Shown piece by piece: positions 28,465 through 37,533 of a DNA stretch of 64,000 nucleotides. Numbering within the stretch: position 1 is the stretch's first letter; every line of letters starts with the position of its first letter. Source of the stretch: CAWBRT01 sp963696525 (GTDB taxonomy: Bacteria > Acidobacteriota > Terriglobia > Terriglobales > Acidobacteriaceae). Location of the stretch: positions 65,814-129,813 of the forward strand of contig CAVOKO010000005.1 in NCBI GenBank assembly GCA_963696525.1, written 5' to 3'. A program made the translations under genes and the position numbers. The notes below the pieces were generated by a model. That model did not search any database. It had not been told where the DNA came from and worked only from the letters and a program-made list of their open reading frames with translations.

Positions 28465-30146
28465 TAGCTGCAAGTGTCAATCCCTACATTCTCACGCTGG
28501 TGACATTTGTTCCGGTGTTCGGGGCGCTGCTGCTCGCGTTGTTTCCCCGGCGCGATCGTGACATCCGCGCCTTTGCGCTGCTGGTCAGCATAATCACGTT
28601 CCTGTTTTCGCTCCATCTGCCCTGGTATTTCCGCGAGCAGGTCAGGCAGGCACAGCCGCACTTGGCCGCCGGTCAAGCTCTAATGCCGTCCAGCCTCTCG
28701 CTGGCGTACGAAGTTGACAAAGCCTGGATTCCGACACCGAACATTCATTACCACATCGGTATTGACGGCATCTCGCTCTGGCTGGTGCTGCTCACCACGT
28801 TTCTGGTCCCTTTGTGCGTCATGATTTCGTGGCGCTCGATCCACGATCGGGTGAAGGAATTTTTCATCTTGCTGCTGGTGCTCGAAACGGCAATGATCGG
28901 CGTATTCGTGGCACTCGATCTTTTCCTGTTTTACTTCTTTTGGGAAGCCACGCTGATTCCCATGGCCCTGCTGATCGGGATGTACGGCCACGAGCGCCGG
29001 GTTTACGCGGCGGTTAAGTTTTTTCTGTACACGATGGTTGCGTCGGTCTTTATGCTCGCCGCGATCATCTGGCTCTACGCCAAGAGCGGAACGTTCGACT
29101 TCGTGACGCTGCAAGCGCTATTGCAGGCCGGCGCGGTGCCGGGAATAAAGGATGCCGCGCAGTGGCTCTTCCTCGGGTTTTTTATCGCATTTGCGGTTAA
29201 GGTGCCACTGTTCCCGCTGCACACATGGCTGCCCGACGCGCACGTCGAAGCGCCGGCCGCGGGGTCCGTTCTTCTGGCTGCCGTGCTACTAAAGATGGGC
29301 ACGTATGGTCTGTTGCGCTTCAATGTCGGATTGTTTCCGGAACAGGCCCGCCGCAACGCCGGCTGGATCGCGGTTCTTGCAATCATCGGAATCGTCTACG
29401 GTGCGCTGGTTGCCATGGTGCAGCCGAACCTGAAGAAACTGGTTGCATATTCCTCCATCAGCCACCTCGGGTTAGTAGTGCTCGGCATCTTCAGCTTCAC
29501 CATGGCCGGAGTCGATGGCGCCGTGTATCAGATGCTGAATCATGGCATCTCCACCGGCGCGCTGTTTATCCTCTGCGGCATCCTCTACGAGCGCCGGCAC
29601 ACTTACGAAATCGCGGAGTATGGCGGCTTAGCGACCCCGATGCCGGTCTACGCGACATTTTTCCTGGTCATCACCCTGTCTTCGATAGGCTTGCCATTGC
29701 TGAACGGTTTCATCGGCGAATACCTGATCCTCAGCGGATCGTTTCAGGCAATGGCTTGGTGGGGCGTGCTGGCGGCAAGCGGTGTGATCTGGAGTGCCTG
29801 CTACCTGCTCTGGCTCTATCAGCGTCTTTTCTACGGAGCTGTCACCAACCCGGTGAATGCCGGCTTGCCCGATCTTGATCGCCGCGAGCGCAGTTGCCTC
29901 TGGCCGCTCGCAATTGCCGCTCTGGTCATGGGCGTCGCTCCTTCCATGTGGATGAACCGCATCGACCAGTCTGTCGCCCAGATGCTTGCGCCATTCCAGA
30001 AGCAGGCTGCGGCTCCGGCGCTACCCATAGTTACGCCACCCGGCGCGACCCCGGCCGCGCCAACAGCGATGGCGCGTCAAGAGGCAATCACGCGGCAACT
30101 AGCAGCAACATCGTTTGAGCAAACCAACCAGGTGAACGGCCGATGA
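28461..30146 (+). CDS. nuoM: NADH-quinone oxidoreductase subunit M (cluster 1)
   Basis: The 561-residue antiporter-like subunit with fourteen helices. Family motifs are present: FFWEATLIPMALLIGMYG, KVPLFPLHTWLPDAHVEAPAAG and YSSISHLGLVVLGIF. An Ala/Pro-rich tail of about 50 residues follows the last helix. The ATG at 28461 overlaps the nuoL stop; an upstream ATG at 28446 is less likely. Confidence 0.96.
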   Translation: MIAASVNPYILTLVTFVPVFGALLLALFPRRDRDIRAFALLVSIITFLFSLHLPWYFREQVRQAQPHLAAGQALMPSSLSLAYEVDKAWIPTPNIHYHIGIDGISLWLVLLTTFLVPLCVMISWRSIHDRVKEFFILLLVLETAMIGVFVALDLFLFYFFWEATLIPMALLIGMYGHERRVYAAVKFFLYTMVASVFMLAAIIWLYAKSGTFDFVTLQALLQAGAVPGIKDAAQWLFLGFFIAFAVKVPLFPLHTWLPDAHVEAPAAGSVLLAAVLLKMGTYGLLRFNVGLFPEQARRNAGWIAVLAIIGIVYGALVAMVQPNLKKLVAYSSISHLGLVVLGIFSFTMAGVDGAVYQMLNHGISTGALFILCGILYERRHTYEIAEYGGLATPMPVYATFFLVITLSSIGLPLLNGFIGEYLILSGSFQAMAWWGVLAASGVIWSACYLLWLYQRLFYGAVTNPVNAGLPDLDRRERSCLWPLAIAALVMGVAPSMWMNRIDQSVAQMLAPFQKQAAAPALPIVTPPGATPAAPTAMARQEAITRQLAATSFEQTNQVNGR

Positions 30147-31609
30147 TACCCGGCGTCGACTACATTCGAATTCTTCCGGAAATCGTGCTTTCGATCTTCG
30201 GCATGATCGTGATGGTTCTAGACCCGCTGCTGCCCGAGTATGACAGCCGCAAATCGATGGGATTCGTCTCGGCTCTCGGATGTGTCTGCGCCCTGTGCGC
30301 CACCTTTTATCAGGCGGCGTTTCCCGGCACGGCGTTTTTCAACATGGTGCGGGTCGATGGTTTCAGCGTGTTCTTCCATATTGTCGTCATCCTGGTTGCC
30401 CTGATCACTACGCTCAGCTCGTTCGAATACCTGGAAGTGCAGAAGATCCGCCTCGGCGAGTACTACGGCCTGATCCTGCTCGGCACGGTCGGCATGTGCC
30501 TGATGTCCTCGGCCATCGAGTTAGTGCTCATCTTCATTGCCCTCGAGATCTCTTCCATCGCGACCTACGTGCTGGCGGGGTTCCGGCGCCGCACCGCCAG
30601 CAGCGCGGAGGCGTCCATCAAATACTTCCTGCTGGGCTCGTTCGCCACCGCATTCTTCCTCTACGGGGTCGCCTTCATGTTCGGCGCCACCGGCTCCACC
30701 AACGTTGACCAGATTGCCGCCGCACTGCGCAACGGCGCGCCCACGCTGGCCTATCTCGCCATGGCCATGATGTTCGTAGGTCTCGGCTTCAAAGTCGCTA
30801 CCGCGCCATTCCAGGTGTGGACTCCGGATGTCTACGAAGGCGCCCCGGCGCCGGTCGTGGGGTTCATGTCGACCGCGCCTAAGGCGGCGGCGTTCGCCGT
30901 GCTGCTGCGCGTGCTGTTCGGAACCGCCAGCGGCAGCGCATTCTGGGGCGAAGCGCGGCCCGGATGGTTCTGGATGATATGGGTCTCCGCGGCCTTGTCG
31001 ATGACGCTCGGGAACCTCGGAGCGCTGGTACAGTCGAACGTGAAGCGGCTGCTGGCCTACTCGTCGATCGCCCATGCCGGATACCTGCTGGTCGCTTTTA
31101 CCGCCATCCGCGACAGCAGCGCGGGCATCTCGGCCGCGATGTTTTACTCCGCATCGTATGCCGCCATGAACGTCGGTGCCTTCGCCGTGGTGAGCCATTT
31201 CGCGAGTGCCAGCGAGAAATACGTGAACGTTGACGATTACGCCGGACTCGGCCGCCGCTCGCCCCTGCTGGCGGCGGCGCTGACCGTCTTCCTGCTCTCC
31301 CTGATCGGAATTCCAATCACCGGCGGATTTTTTGCCAAATTTTATGTCTTCACCGCCGCGCTGCAGTCAAGCCTCGTGGGCCTCACCATCATCGGTGTCA
31401 TCAACAGCGCCATCGGCGCGTACTACTATCTGCGCTTGATCGTATTGATGTACATGCGCGAGCCGCAGAGCGACACTCCCGTGCCGCCAATTCCATTTGC
31501 AGCGGGGCTGGCGATGGTGCTCAGCCTCATCGCCACCATTTATCTTGGCGTGCTGCCAGGCCCGGTGCTCAACTTTGCCCTCGGCGCGGCGCGTGAACTC
31601 GTCCGTTGA
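30143..31609 (+). CDS. nuoN: NADH-quinone oxidoreductase subunit N (cluster 1)
   Basis: The 488-residue antiporter-like subunit next to NuoK. It has the second-half motif FKVATAPFQVWTPDVYEGAP and SNVKRLLAYSSIAHAGYLL, with the channel Lys and Glu residues in place. It ends cluster 1. Overlap with nuoM is 4 bp. It converges on atpE, with a terminator for the opposite strand between them. Confidence 0.96.
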   Translation: MIPGVDYIRILPEIVLSIFGMIVMVLDPLLPEYDSRKSMGFVSALGCVCALCATFYQAAFPGTAFFNMVRVDGFSVFFHIVVILVALITTLSSFEYLEVQKIRLGEYYGLILLGTVGMCLMSSAIELVLIFIALEISSIATYVLAGFRRRTASSAEASIKYFLLGSFATAFFLYGVAFMFGATGSTNVDQIAAALRNGAPTLAYLAMAMMFVGLGFKVATAPFQVWTPDVYEGAPAPVVGFMSTAPKAAAFAVLLRVLFGTASGSAFWGEARPGWFWMIWVSAALSMTLGNLGALVQSNVKRLLAYSSIAHAGYLLVAFTAIRDSSAGISAAMFYSASYAAMNVGAFAVVSHFASASEKYVNVDDYAGLGRRSPLLAAALTVFLLSLIGIPITGGFFAKFYVFTAALQSSLVGLTIIGVINSAIGAYYYLRLIVLMYMREPQSDTPVPPIPFAAGLAMVLSLIATIYLGVLPGPVLNFALGAARELVR

Positions 31610-31642
31610 CGAAACTCTCTTCAGAATGATCGCAAAAGCAAA

Positions 31643-31666
31643 AGGCCTCCCACAAAGAGGAGGCCT
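31643..31666 (-). terminator. Intrinsic terminator of the minus-strand nuo2-tatA-atp series
   Basis: AGGCCTCC, 8-nt loop, GGAGGCCT: a perfect 8-bp stem followed on the minus strand by TTTTGCTTTTGCG. It lies 36 bp past the atpE stop. On the plus strand the downstream sequence is not T-rich, so it serves mainly atpE. Confidence 0.8.
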
Positions 31667-31701
31667 GCTTGCCCGATGCGAGAAAGACTCCGCCGGACTC
31701 G

Positions 31702-32016
31702 CTACGTTGCTTTCAGGAAAATCATGACGAACGTAAACAGCACCAGCGATTCGATAAAGGCCAAGCTAAGAATCATCGCCACCTGGATTCCAGGACGTGC
31801 GGCGGGATTCCGGGCCATGCCTTCGCAGGCGGAAGAGCCTACCTTGCCTTGGCCAAGCGCGGCCAATCCGGCGGCAATCGCCATGCCGAATCCGGCGGCG
31901 ATGGGAACGAGATTCAGAGGTTTGGCAGCTTCACCGCCCGGGGTTTGCGCCAACGCGGGCATCGCCATCATCGAGAGGGCAACGATCGCCAGCAGTACGA
32001 ACATCAGTTTACGCAT
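31702..32016 (-). CDS. atpE: F-type ATP synthase subunit c with signal-like N-terminus
   Basis: The 104-residue proteolipid forms the rotor ring of Fo. The mature-like part has the Gly/Ala-rich first helix and the ARNPAARPG loop, with the ion-binding Glu E89 in LAFIESLVLF. It is preceded by MRKLMFVLLAIVALSMMAMPALAQ, a signal-peptide-like segment. AGGAG lies 7 nt before the ATG at 32016. Q56 and S90 surround E89 in a way partly reminiscent of Na+-binding rings. It is the last gene of the series and is followed by the terminator at 31643. Confidence 0.93.
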   Translation of the reverse strand: MRKLMFVLLAIVALSMMAMPALAQTPGGEAAKPLNLVPIAAGFGMAIAAGLAALGQGKVGSSACEGMARNPAARPGIQVAMILSLAFIESLVLFTFVMIFLKAT

Positions 32017-32189
32017 TGTCTTGCTCCTAGGAATGCCCCTAAAGGGCTGAGTGTCGTTGCCAGTTGGTGGTTGACGCCCCTGCAATGCGGCGCCCTCACG
32101 CTCGCAACGAAAAACCAAAATCTAAAAGTGCACGCAAGCCACACTAAAAATCACACCGCGAAAAAAGCCCTCCGCCAGTAATCAGGTTA

Positions 32190-32921
32190 CTAGTGCTCGT
32201 GCGCCACGGCTTCACCTAAATAGACCATGGCCAGCAGTATGAAGATATAGGTCTGGACAATGGCCACGCCGAGGTGCAGCAGCATGAAAGGGATAGGAAT
32301 AATGATGGGAATCATCGAGAAGAACACCAGCGTCACCATGTCTCCGGCGAACATATTGGCATAGAGACGGACGGTGAGCGAAAGAATCCGAGCCAGATGG
32401 CTGCAGATCTCAATCAGGAACATCAACGGCGCCAACGCCCACACAGGACCCAGGAAGTGCTTGATGTACGCCGCGCCGTTGGTGCGGATACCGTGATAAT
32501 GATAGTAAAACCACGTCACGAGGGCACAACCCAACGGTACCGAGGGCACTCCCGTCGGAGTCTCAAAGAACGGGATCAGGCCGAGCAGATTGCATGAAAT
32601 GATGAAGAGTCCGAGCGTGGCTATGTAGGGAACGTAACGCTCATAATCATGCCCGATGATCTCATGGCACGAATCGCTGACGAACCCATCGAGACCCTCC
32701 ATCATGTGCTGGAGTCCTCCCGGCTTCTCGACCGAGAGCCGCGAGCGCACGATGAGAAACAGCAGCACAAGCAGGAGGGCGACCAGGATCTGCATCGCCA
32801 CATAATTTGCAATGGGCTGGTTCGGGTATTGAACGGGAACTCCCAAACGATGCAGCAACGCCGTGACGGGAGCCGCGAAGAGCCGGTTCAGAAGCGCCGT
32901 AAAAGGAAGTAGTGGTTCCAT
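32190..32921 (-). CDS. atpB: F-type ATP synthase subunit a
   Basis: The 243-residue Fo stator subunit with five to six helices and the proton half-channels. The essential Arg is R185 in SLTVRLYANMFAGD; conserved polar residues follow in VAIVQTYIFILLAMVYLGEA. It lies between atpI and atpE. No atpF, H, A, G, D or C genes are present, so the rest of the enzyme is encoded elsewhere. Confidence 0.95.
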   Translation of the reverse strand: MEPLLPFTALLNRLFAAPVTALLHRLGVPVQYPNQPIANYVAMQILVALLLVLLFLIVRSRLSVEKPGGLQHMMEGLDGFVSDSCHEIIGHDYERYVPYIATLGLFIISCNLLGLIPFFETPTGVPSVPLGCALVTWFYYHYHGIRTNGAAYIKHFLGPVWALAPLMFLIEICSHLARILSLTVRLYANMFAGDMVTLVFFSMIPIIIPIPFMLLHLGVAIVQTYIFILLAMVYLGEAVAHEH

Positions 32922-32942
32922 TCGGATGTCGTTGCTATCAGG

Positions 32943-33410
32943 CTAGAGTCCGCGCCGGAAGGCGCCAAATGCCTCGTAAACAGCCTCGCAAAGCAAGGCG
33001 GGAACAGGCACGCACAGACCGACTAGGTAGCCGTAAAGGCCCCTTTGCGAATATCTGAATATAGCATACGATCCCAGTGCTATCAAAAGGATGCGGACGG
33101 TAAAGCGGAAAACGACGAGGCCTCCGCGCTCGCGGCTTTGGCCGGTGGTGATGCGCTCGCCCAGAGAGTTCACCGCCTGCGTCAACCAGCGGAAATTGTG
33201 CCATGAGAGGGCGACGCCCAAAGTGGCGCCGAGTGCGACCGCCAACCCGAATTTCAGCGCCGAAGCCGCAATGATGACGATTCCGATGACGCCGATGGCG
33301 TGCTGCATGCGCCAGACCGCGCGCTCGTAGAAGGCCTCCGAAAGGCTCACTCCTGGGGTTGCAGACGCCTGACTGCCTGGCGCTGACGCAGGTTGTTCAT
33401 TCTCGTTCAT
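32943..33410 (-). CDS. atpI: ATP synthase accessory protein I (AtpI-like)
   Basis: The 155-residue protein has four hydrophobic segments after a polar, Ala/Ser-rich N-terminus. Position before atpB and this topology match the ATP synthase I family, which assists c-ring assembly. Sequence conservation in the family is low, so the call rests largely on context. Its start overlaps the end of the atpZ gene by 14 bp. Confidence 0.75.
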   Translation of the reverse strand: MNENEQPASAPGSQASATPGVSLSEAFYERAVWRMQHAIGVIGIVIIAASALKFGLAVALGATLGVALSWHNFRWLTQAVNSLGERITTGQSRERGGLVVFRFTVRILLIALGSYAIFRYSQRGLYGYLVGLCVPVPALLCEAVYEAFGAFRRGL

Positions 33411-33651
33411 GGGAAGAAGAGAGTGCCATGCGGATCATCTTTATGAAGCCGACGATGGCGCCAAAAATCAACCCTGCAAGGTAAATCCAGTGTTGATGCA
33501 GCCAGTGATCGAGCGCCAGACCGATCAGATATCCAACTACAACGGCTGCCGGAAGGATAAATCCTATCTCCGAGTAGCGGGCCAGCAGCACCAGCGGATT
33601 TTTGTTTTTCTTGTCTTCCGAATGCTTAGAGTCGCTGTCATCCATGGCCAA
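33397..33651 (-). CDS. AtpZ/AtpI-family small membrane protein
   Basis: The 84-residue protein has a charged N-terminus (SDSKHSEDKKNKN), then two helices with YLIGLALDHWLH and GAIVGFIKMI, the pattern of the AtpZ (F0F1-ATPase gene 1) family, sometimes implicated in Mg2+ uptake or assembly. It is the promoter-proximal gene of the small atp group. The 171-bp gap upstream (33652-33822) contains no gene. Confidence 0.8.
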   Translation of the reverse strand: MAMDDSDSKHSEDKKNKNPLVLLARYSEIGFILPAAVVVGYLIGLALDHWLHQHWIYLAGLIFGAIVGFIKMIRMALSSSHERE

Positions 33652-33822
33652 GCAAGGCTAGCAGTTGAACCCCCTGCTGCGCAAACGTTGGCGCTTTTTC
33701 ACCAAGCTTGGGCCTGGGAGCCAAGCCTGCGATTGGACGCGTCACCGCAAACGGCGGCGCCGTCTTCTGACGGAATCAGATGGGGAACCCCAATTGGGAG
33801 TTTCGCGGCGCCAGGAGGGCAG

Positions 33823-34023
33823 TTACGCCTTAGGCCCGGCTTCCGTCTTTGCCGTTAGATTCTCGACCGGTTTAGCTTCTTCATCGCTGAGGCTCTTCTT
33901 GAAAGAGCGAATTCCTTCACCCAACCCCTTGCCCAGTTCCGGAAGCTTCTTGGGTCCGAAGACGAGCAGGGCTATGAAAAGGATCACGAGAAGATGCATC
34001 GGTTGAAACAAGCCTTCAAACAT
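33823..34023 (-). CDS. tatA: Sec-independent translocase protein TatA
   Basis: The 66-residue protein has one short N-terminal membrane helix (MHLLVILFIALLVFG), the hinge PKKLPELGKGLGEGIRSFKK amphipathic helix and a charged tail, the TatA/TatE layout. AGAGGT precedes the ATG at 34023. It lies between nuoN2 and the atp genes; tatB and tatC are not adjacent. TatA pores export folded, often cofactor-bearing, redox proteins. Confidence 0.92.
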   Translation of the reverse strand: MFEGLFQPMHLLVILFIALLVFGPKKLPELGKGLGEGIRSFKKSLSDEEAKPVENLTAKTEAGPKA

Positions 34024-34135
34024 TACAGTACCTCTACAGACATTATATACGCTTGCGCGCAAGCGGTTCTGAGTCGTTAAGTAGCGAAAAAGCCGGAATC
34101 CAGCAGTGGCGCCGGCTCAAACATCATGCAACGGA

Positions 34136-35665
34136 CTACTTGACTAGCTGGGCGATTGAGCCCAGGGGGCCGCTATTCAGCGACCAATACACGGCTTGGA
34201 TGAACAGGTTCGGGAAAATTCCAATTCCGATCGTGCCCAGTGCGGTAATGGTGAGCGCAAGGCGCATTCCCGGACCAATCTGAACCGGCTCGGCATCGAC
34301 CGCCTGCTTCATGAACATCGCATTGACGATCTTAATGTAGTAATACAAACCGATCACGGCATAAAGCACGGCAACGGTGGCCAGCGCGTAATGCCCGGTC
34401 TGCACCAAGCTGAGGAAGATGAAGTACTTTCCCAGGAACCCGGCGAATGGTGGAATGCCGGCCAGCGACAACAAGAAGGTCAGCATCAGCAGGGCCTCGG
34501 TCGGAGCCTTGAAATACAATCCGGCGATGTCATCAATATCGTCACCGATAATATTGCGGCGGCGCAGAGAGGTGATGACGGCGAAGGCGCCAAGATTCAT
34601 GAAGGTGTACACCAGCAGATACACCAGGATTCCCTGAATGCCGGTCTGGTTCTGCTTGCCATCGCTGGCGACCAGGCCGAGCAGCATGTACCCGACATGA
34701 GCGATGGAGGAATACGCGAGCAGTCGCTTCAGGTTCGTCTGGGTAATCGCCGCCAGGTTACCGCCCGTCATGGTTGCAACCGAAACGAAGACCAGCAACG
34801 GAATATACATGGACCGCAGCGGATAGAACGCGAACAGAAAGATGCGCAACAGCATCGCCCATGCCGCAGCCTGCACGGCCACCGACATGAACCCTGTAAC
34901 GCTGGTTGGCGCTCCTTCGTACACGTCGGGCGCCCATTGATGGAATGGAACGGCTGCAATCTTGAACAGCAGGCCGGTGGCTGTGGTGATCAGTGCCAGG
35001 ATGATCACCGGATCGCGGGGGTTGGCGGCGATCCGGGTCTGGAGTGCGATGCCGATCTCGGCAAGATTCGTGGAACCCGAAAGACCGTAAAGTAGCGACA
35101 ATCCATAGGCGAAGATGCCGGATGAAAAAGCGCCCAGCAATAGATACTTCAGGGCTGCTTCATTGGAGCGCTTGTCGCGGCGCAGGAAGCCGACCAGCAC
35201 GTAGGTCGACAGCGCCATGAGTTCAAGCCCGATGAAGAGCAGCACGATATCGAAGCCGCAGGCCATGCACATCATGCCAATGACGGCGAACAGGATCAGT
35301 GCATAAAATTCGCCATGCGATTCGTGCTCAACCTCCAGGTAACGCACCGACATCAGGATCGCCACCGCCGCTCCCACCAGGAACAGATAGAAGAAGTAAA
35401 TAGCGAAGCGGTCCATCAGAACCCCGCCATAAAACCCTGAGCGGAACGTAATCGCCTGGCTGCGGAGGGCCATTTGAATCCTGAGAACTCCGGCGGCGGA
35501 GAAGCCCAAGCCCATCAAGGCAGCCACGGCATTCAAACGCTTCCACTCGGCCGGCAAGATCAAATCGATCAGCAGGATTCCCAGCGCGAACAGCGTGAGC
35601 AGCATGATCGGCAGCGACAGCAGATAGTCGGAGCTAGAGAAGTATTGTGAGATCGGCGTTGCCAC
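34136..35665 (-). CDS. nuoN: NADH-quinone oxidoreductase subunit N (cluster 2)
   Basis: The 509-residue antiporter-like subunit with LFKIAAVPFHQWAPDVYEGAPTS and TNLKRLLAYSSIAHVGYMLLG. It is the last gene of cluster 2 and differs clearly from the cluster 1 paralogue, so the clusters are not a recent duplication. An 80-bp gap separates it from nuoM2. Confidence 0.96.
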   Translation of the reverse strand: MATPISQYFSSSDYLLSLPIMLLTLFALGILLIDLILPAEWKRLNAVAALMGLGFSAAGVLRIQMALRSQAITFRSGFYGGVLMDRFAIYFFYLFLVGAAVAILMSVRYLEVEHESHGEFYALILFAVIGMMCMACGFDIVLLFIGLELMALSTYVLVGFLRRDKRSNEAALKYLLLGAFSSGIFAYGLSLLYGLSGSTNLAEIGIALQTRIAANPRDPVIILALITTATGLLFKIAAVPFHQWAPDVYEGAPTSVTGFMSVAVQAAAWAMLLRIFLFAFYPLRSMYIPLLVFVSVATMTGGNLAAITQTNLKRLLAYSSIAHVGYMLLGLVASDGKQNQTGIQGILVYLLVYTFMNLGAFAVITSLRRRNIIGDDIDDIAGLYFKAPTEALLMLTFLLSLAGIPPFAGFLGKYFIFLSLVQTGHYALATVAVLYAVIGLYYYIKIVNAMFMKQAVDAEPVQIGPGMRLALTITALGTIGIGIFPNLFIQAVYWSLNSGPLGSIAQLVK

Positions 35666-35745
35666 GATCTTTAGTTATCCCTTCAAGCTCCCGGCGCAAA
35701 TGGCCGGAAGGCAATATCGTTACCCCACCAGGAAACGCCAGAGCG

Positions 35746-37416
35746 CTATTTCTTCCCCGGCTGGGCCATCGAGGCCGTGGTTGCAAGCACCGCTACGTTC
35801 GCGGCACTTTTCGGCGCGGCGGCTGCTTCAGTCTTGGCCTCCGGCTTCGGCGTGACCACCGGAGCAGTCAGCGCCGGAGTCGCGGCGTTGTAATATCCGT
35901 TGCTGTTGATGCGCTCTACCATTTCCGTCACCGGCTGATCGAGGACGCGGAACAAAGGCTTTGGATAGAGGCCGATCCCGAACGCGATGATGATCAACGG
36001 GACGAAGGTCGCCAGCTCGCGCGGCGTAAGGTCGAGCAGCTTCTCGTTCTTCGGATTGGTTACCGGACCGAAGAAAACGCGCTGATAGAGCCAGAGTAGA
36101 TAGGCAGCTCCGAGAACGACGCCGGGAACCGCCCAGGCCGCCCAGGCTTTGTTCGCCATGAACGTGCCCTGCAAAATAGTGAATTCGCCCACGAAGCCGT
36201 TCAACAGCGGCAAGCCCAGCGACGACATGAACATGATCAGCGTGACGGTGGCGTAAACTGGCATCACGGTTGAAATACCGCCGTACTCGGCGATGTCGCG
36301 CGTGTGACGGCGCTCATAAAGAATGCCGACGATCAAGAACAGTGCGCCGGTCGAAATCCCGTGGTTAATCTGCTGTATGACGGAACCGGCGATGCCGGCC
36401 TGGTTCAGCGCGAAAATGCCAAGGGTGCAGAAACCGAGGTGGCTCACGGACGAGTATGCCACCAGCTTCTTCATATCCTTTTGCATCAGCGAAACCAGCG
36501 CGCCGTAGATGATGCCGATCAGTGACAGAGCGACCAGCCATCCGCGCAGAATCGGGAACTTAATGACCGACGGGAAAAACGGCAACGAGAAGCGGATCAA
36601 GCCGTACGTTCCCATCTTCAGCAGAACGCCGGCCAGAATCACGGAGCCTGCGGTCGGCGCTTCCACGTGGGCATCAGGCAACCAGGTGTGGAAGGGGAAC
36701 ATTGGCACCTTGATCGCGAATCCGATAAAGAAGCCGAGGAACAGGATCACGCCGGCCGCGTCGCCATAGACCGCCGGAATCTGCGGAGCCGTACGGTAGA
36801 GCGAGAGCAGGTCAAAGGTATAAACGCCCGTCACCCGGTGATTGAAGAAATACAGGAACAAGATTCCCAGCAGCATGAGCACGGAGCCGGCCAATGTGTA
36901 GAGGAAGAACTTGATGGCCGCATAGAGCTTGCGCGGACCGCCCCAGATGCCGATGAGCAGATACATCGGAACCAACATCGCTTCCCAGAAGACGAAGAAC
37001 AGGAAGAGATCGAGGGCCATGAAGACGCCAAGCATGCCGGTTTGCAGGATCAGGAACCAGACGTAGTATTCCTTCACGCGGACCTGAATCGCCTCCCATG
37101 AGGAGAGGATCGAGATCGCCCCCAGCAGCGTGGTGAGCATGATCAGCAGGAATGAGATCCCGTCGATGCCAAGCGAATAACCGGCTCCGATCGTCGGAAT
37201 CCAGTTGTTCTGCCCGCCTTCCACGAACTTGAAGCCCGGATGGTCCTTCACCGCCCAGAACCACGGGATCAGCGGCAACGATACGGCAAAGCCGATGAAT
37301 GCGAAGAGGTTCGCCAGCCAGCGGATCGCGTTGGTGTTTTCCTTGGGAACGAAGAGGAGAACAACTGCCCCGACTAGCGGCGTAAATAGAATGATGGAGA
37401 GAATGTGGCTATACAT
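35746..37416 (-). CDS. nuoM: NADH-quinone oxidoreductase subunit M (cluster 2)
   Basis: The 556-residue antiporter-like subunit. Motifs are FFVFWEAMLVPMYLLIGIWG, KVPMFPFHTWLPDAHVEAPTAG and YSSVSHLGFCTLGIFAL. After the last helix comes an Ala/Lys/Pro-rich tail of about 50 residues, as in the cluster 1 copy. The start at 37416 (MYSHILSIILF) is chosen over 37455 because it matches the family. Confidence 0.96.
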   Translation of the reverse strand: MYSHILSIILFTPLVGAVVLLFVPKENTNAIRWLANLFAFIGFAVSLPLIPWFWAVKDHPGFKFVEGGQNNWIPTIGAGYSLGIDGISFLLIMLTTLLGAISILSSWEAIQVRVKEYYVWFLILQTGMLGVFMALDLFLFFVFWEAMLVPMYLLIGIWGGPRKLYAAIKFFLYTLAGSVLMLLGILFLYFFNHRVTGVYTFDLLSLYRTAPQIPAVYGDAAGVILFLGFFIGFAIKVPMFPFHTWLPDAHVEAPTAGSVILAGVLLKMGTYGLIRFSLPFFPSVIKFPILRGWLVALSLIGIIYGALVSLMQKDMKKLVAYSSVSHLGFCTLGIFALNQAGIAGSVIQQINHGISTGALFLIVGILYERRHTRDIAEYGGISTVMPVYATVTLIMFMSSLGLPLLNGFVGEFTILQGTFMANKAWAAWAVPGVVLGAAYLLWLYQRVFFGPVTNPKNEKLLDLTPRELATFVPLIIIAFGIGLYPKPLFRVLDQPVTEMVERINSNGYYNAATPALTAPVVTPKPEAKTEAAAAPKSAANVAVLATTASMAQPGKK

Positions 37417-37533
37417 TTCTAAATTCCGTCCGTGACGTTTCCCGTCGAATTCCACCCCGACCTGCGCAACTACGGCATATGCCGGGTACCCAGTGCAAGC
37501 ACTTTGCCCGCGCTGAAAGGCGCAGGCAGCGCT

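Noticed and set aside
34196..35095. Long frame antisense to nuoN2, and similar ones antisense to nuoD2/nuoH2, the Tm-1-like gene and dinB
   Set aside because: All are frame shadows with biased composition and no independent support.
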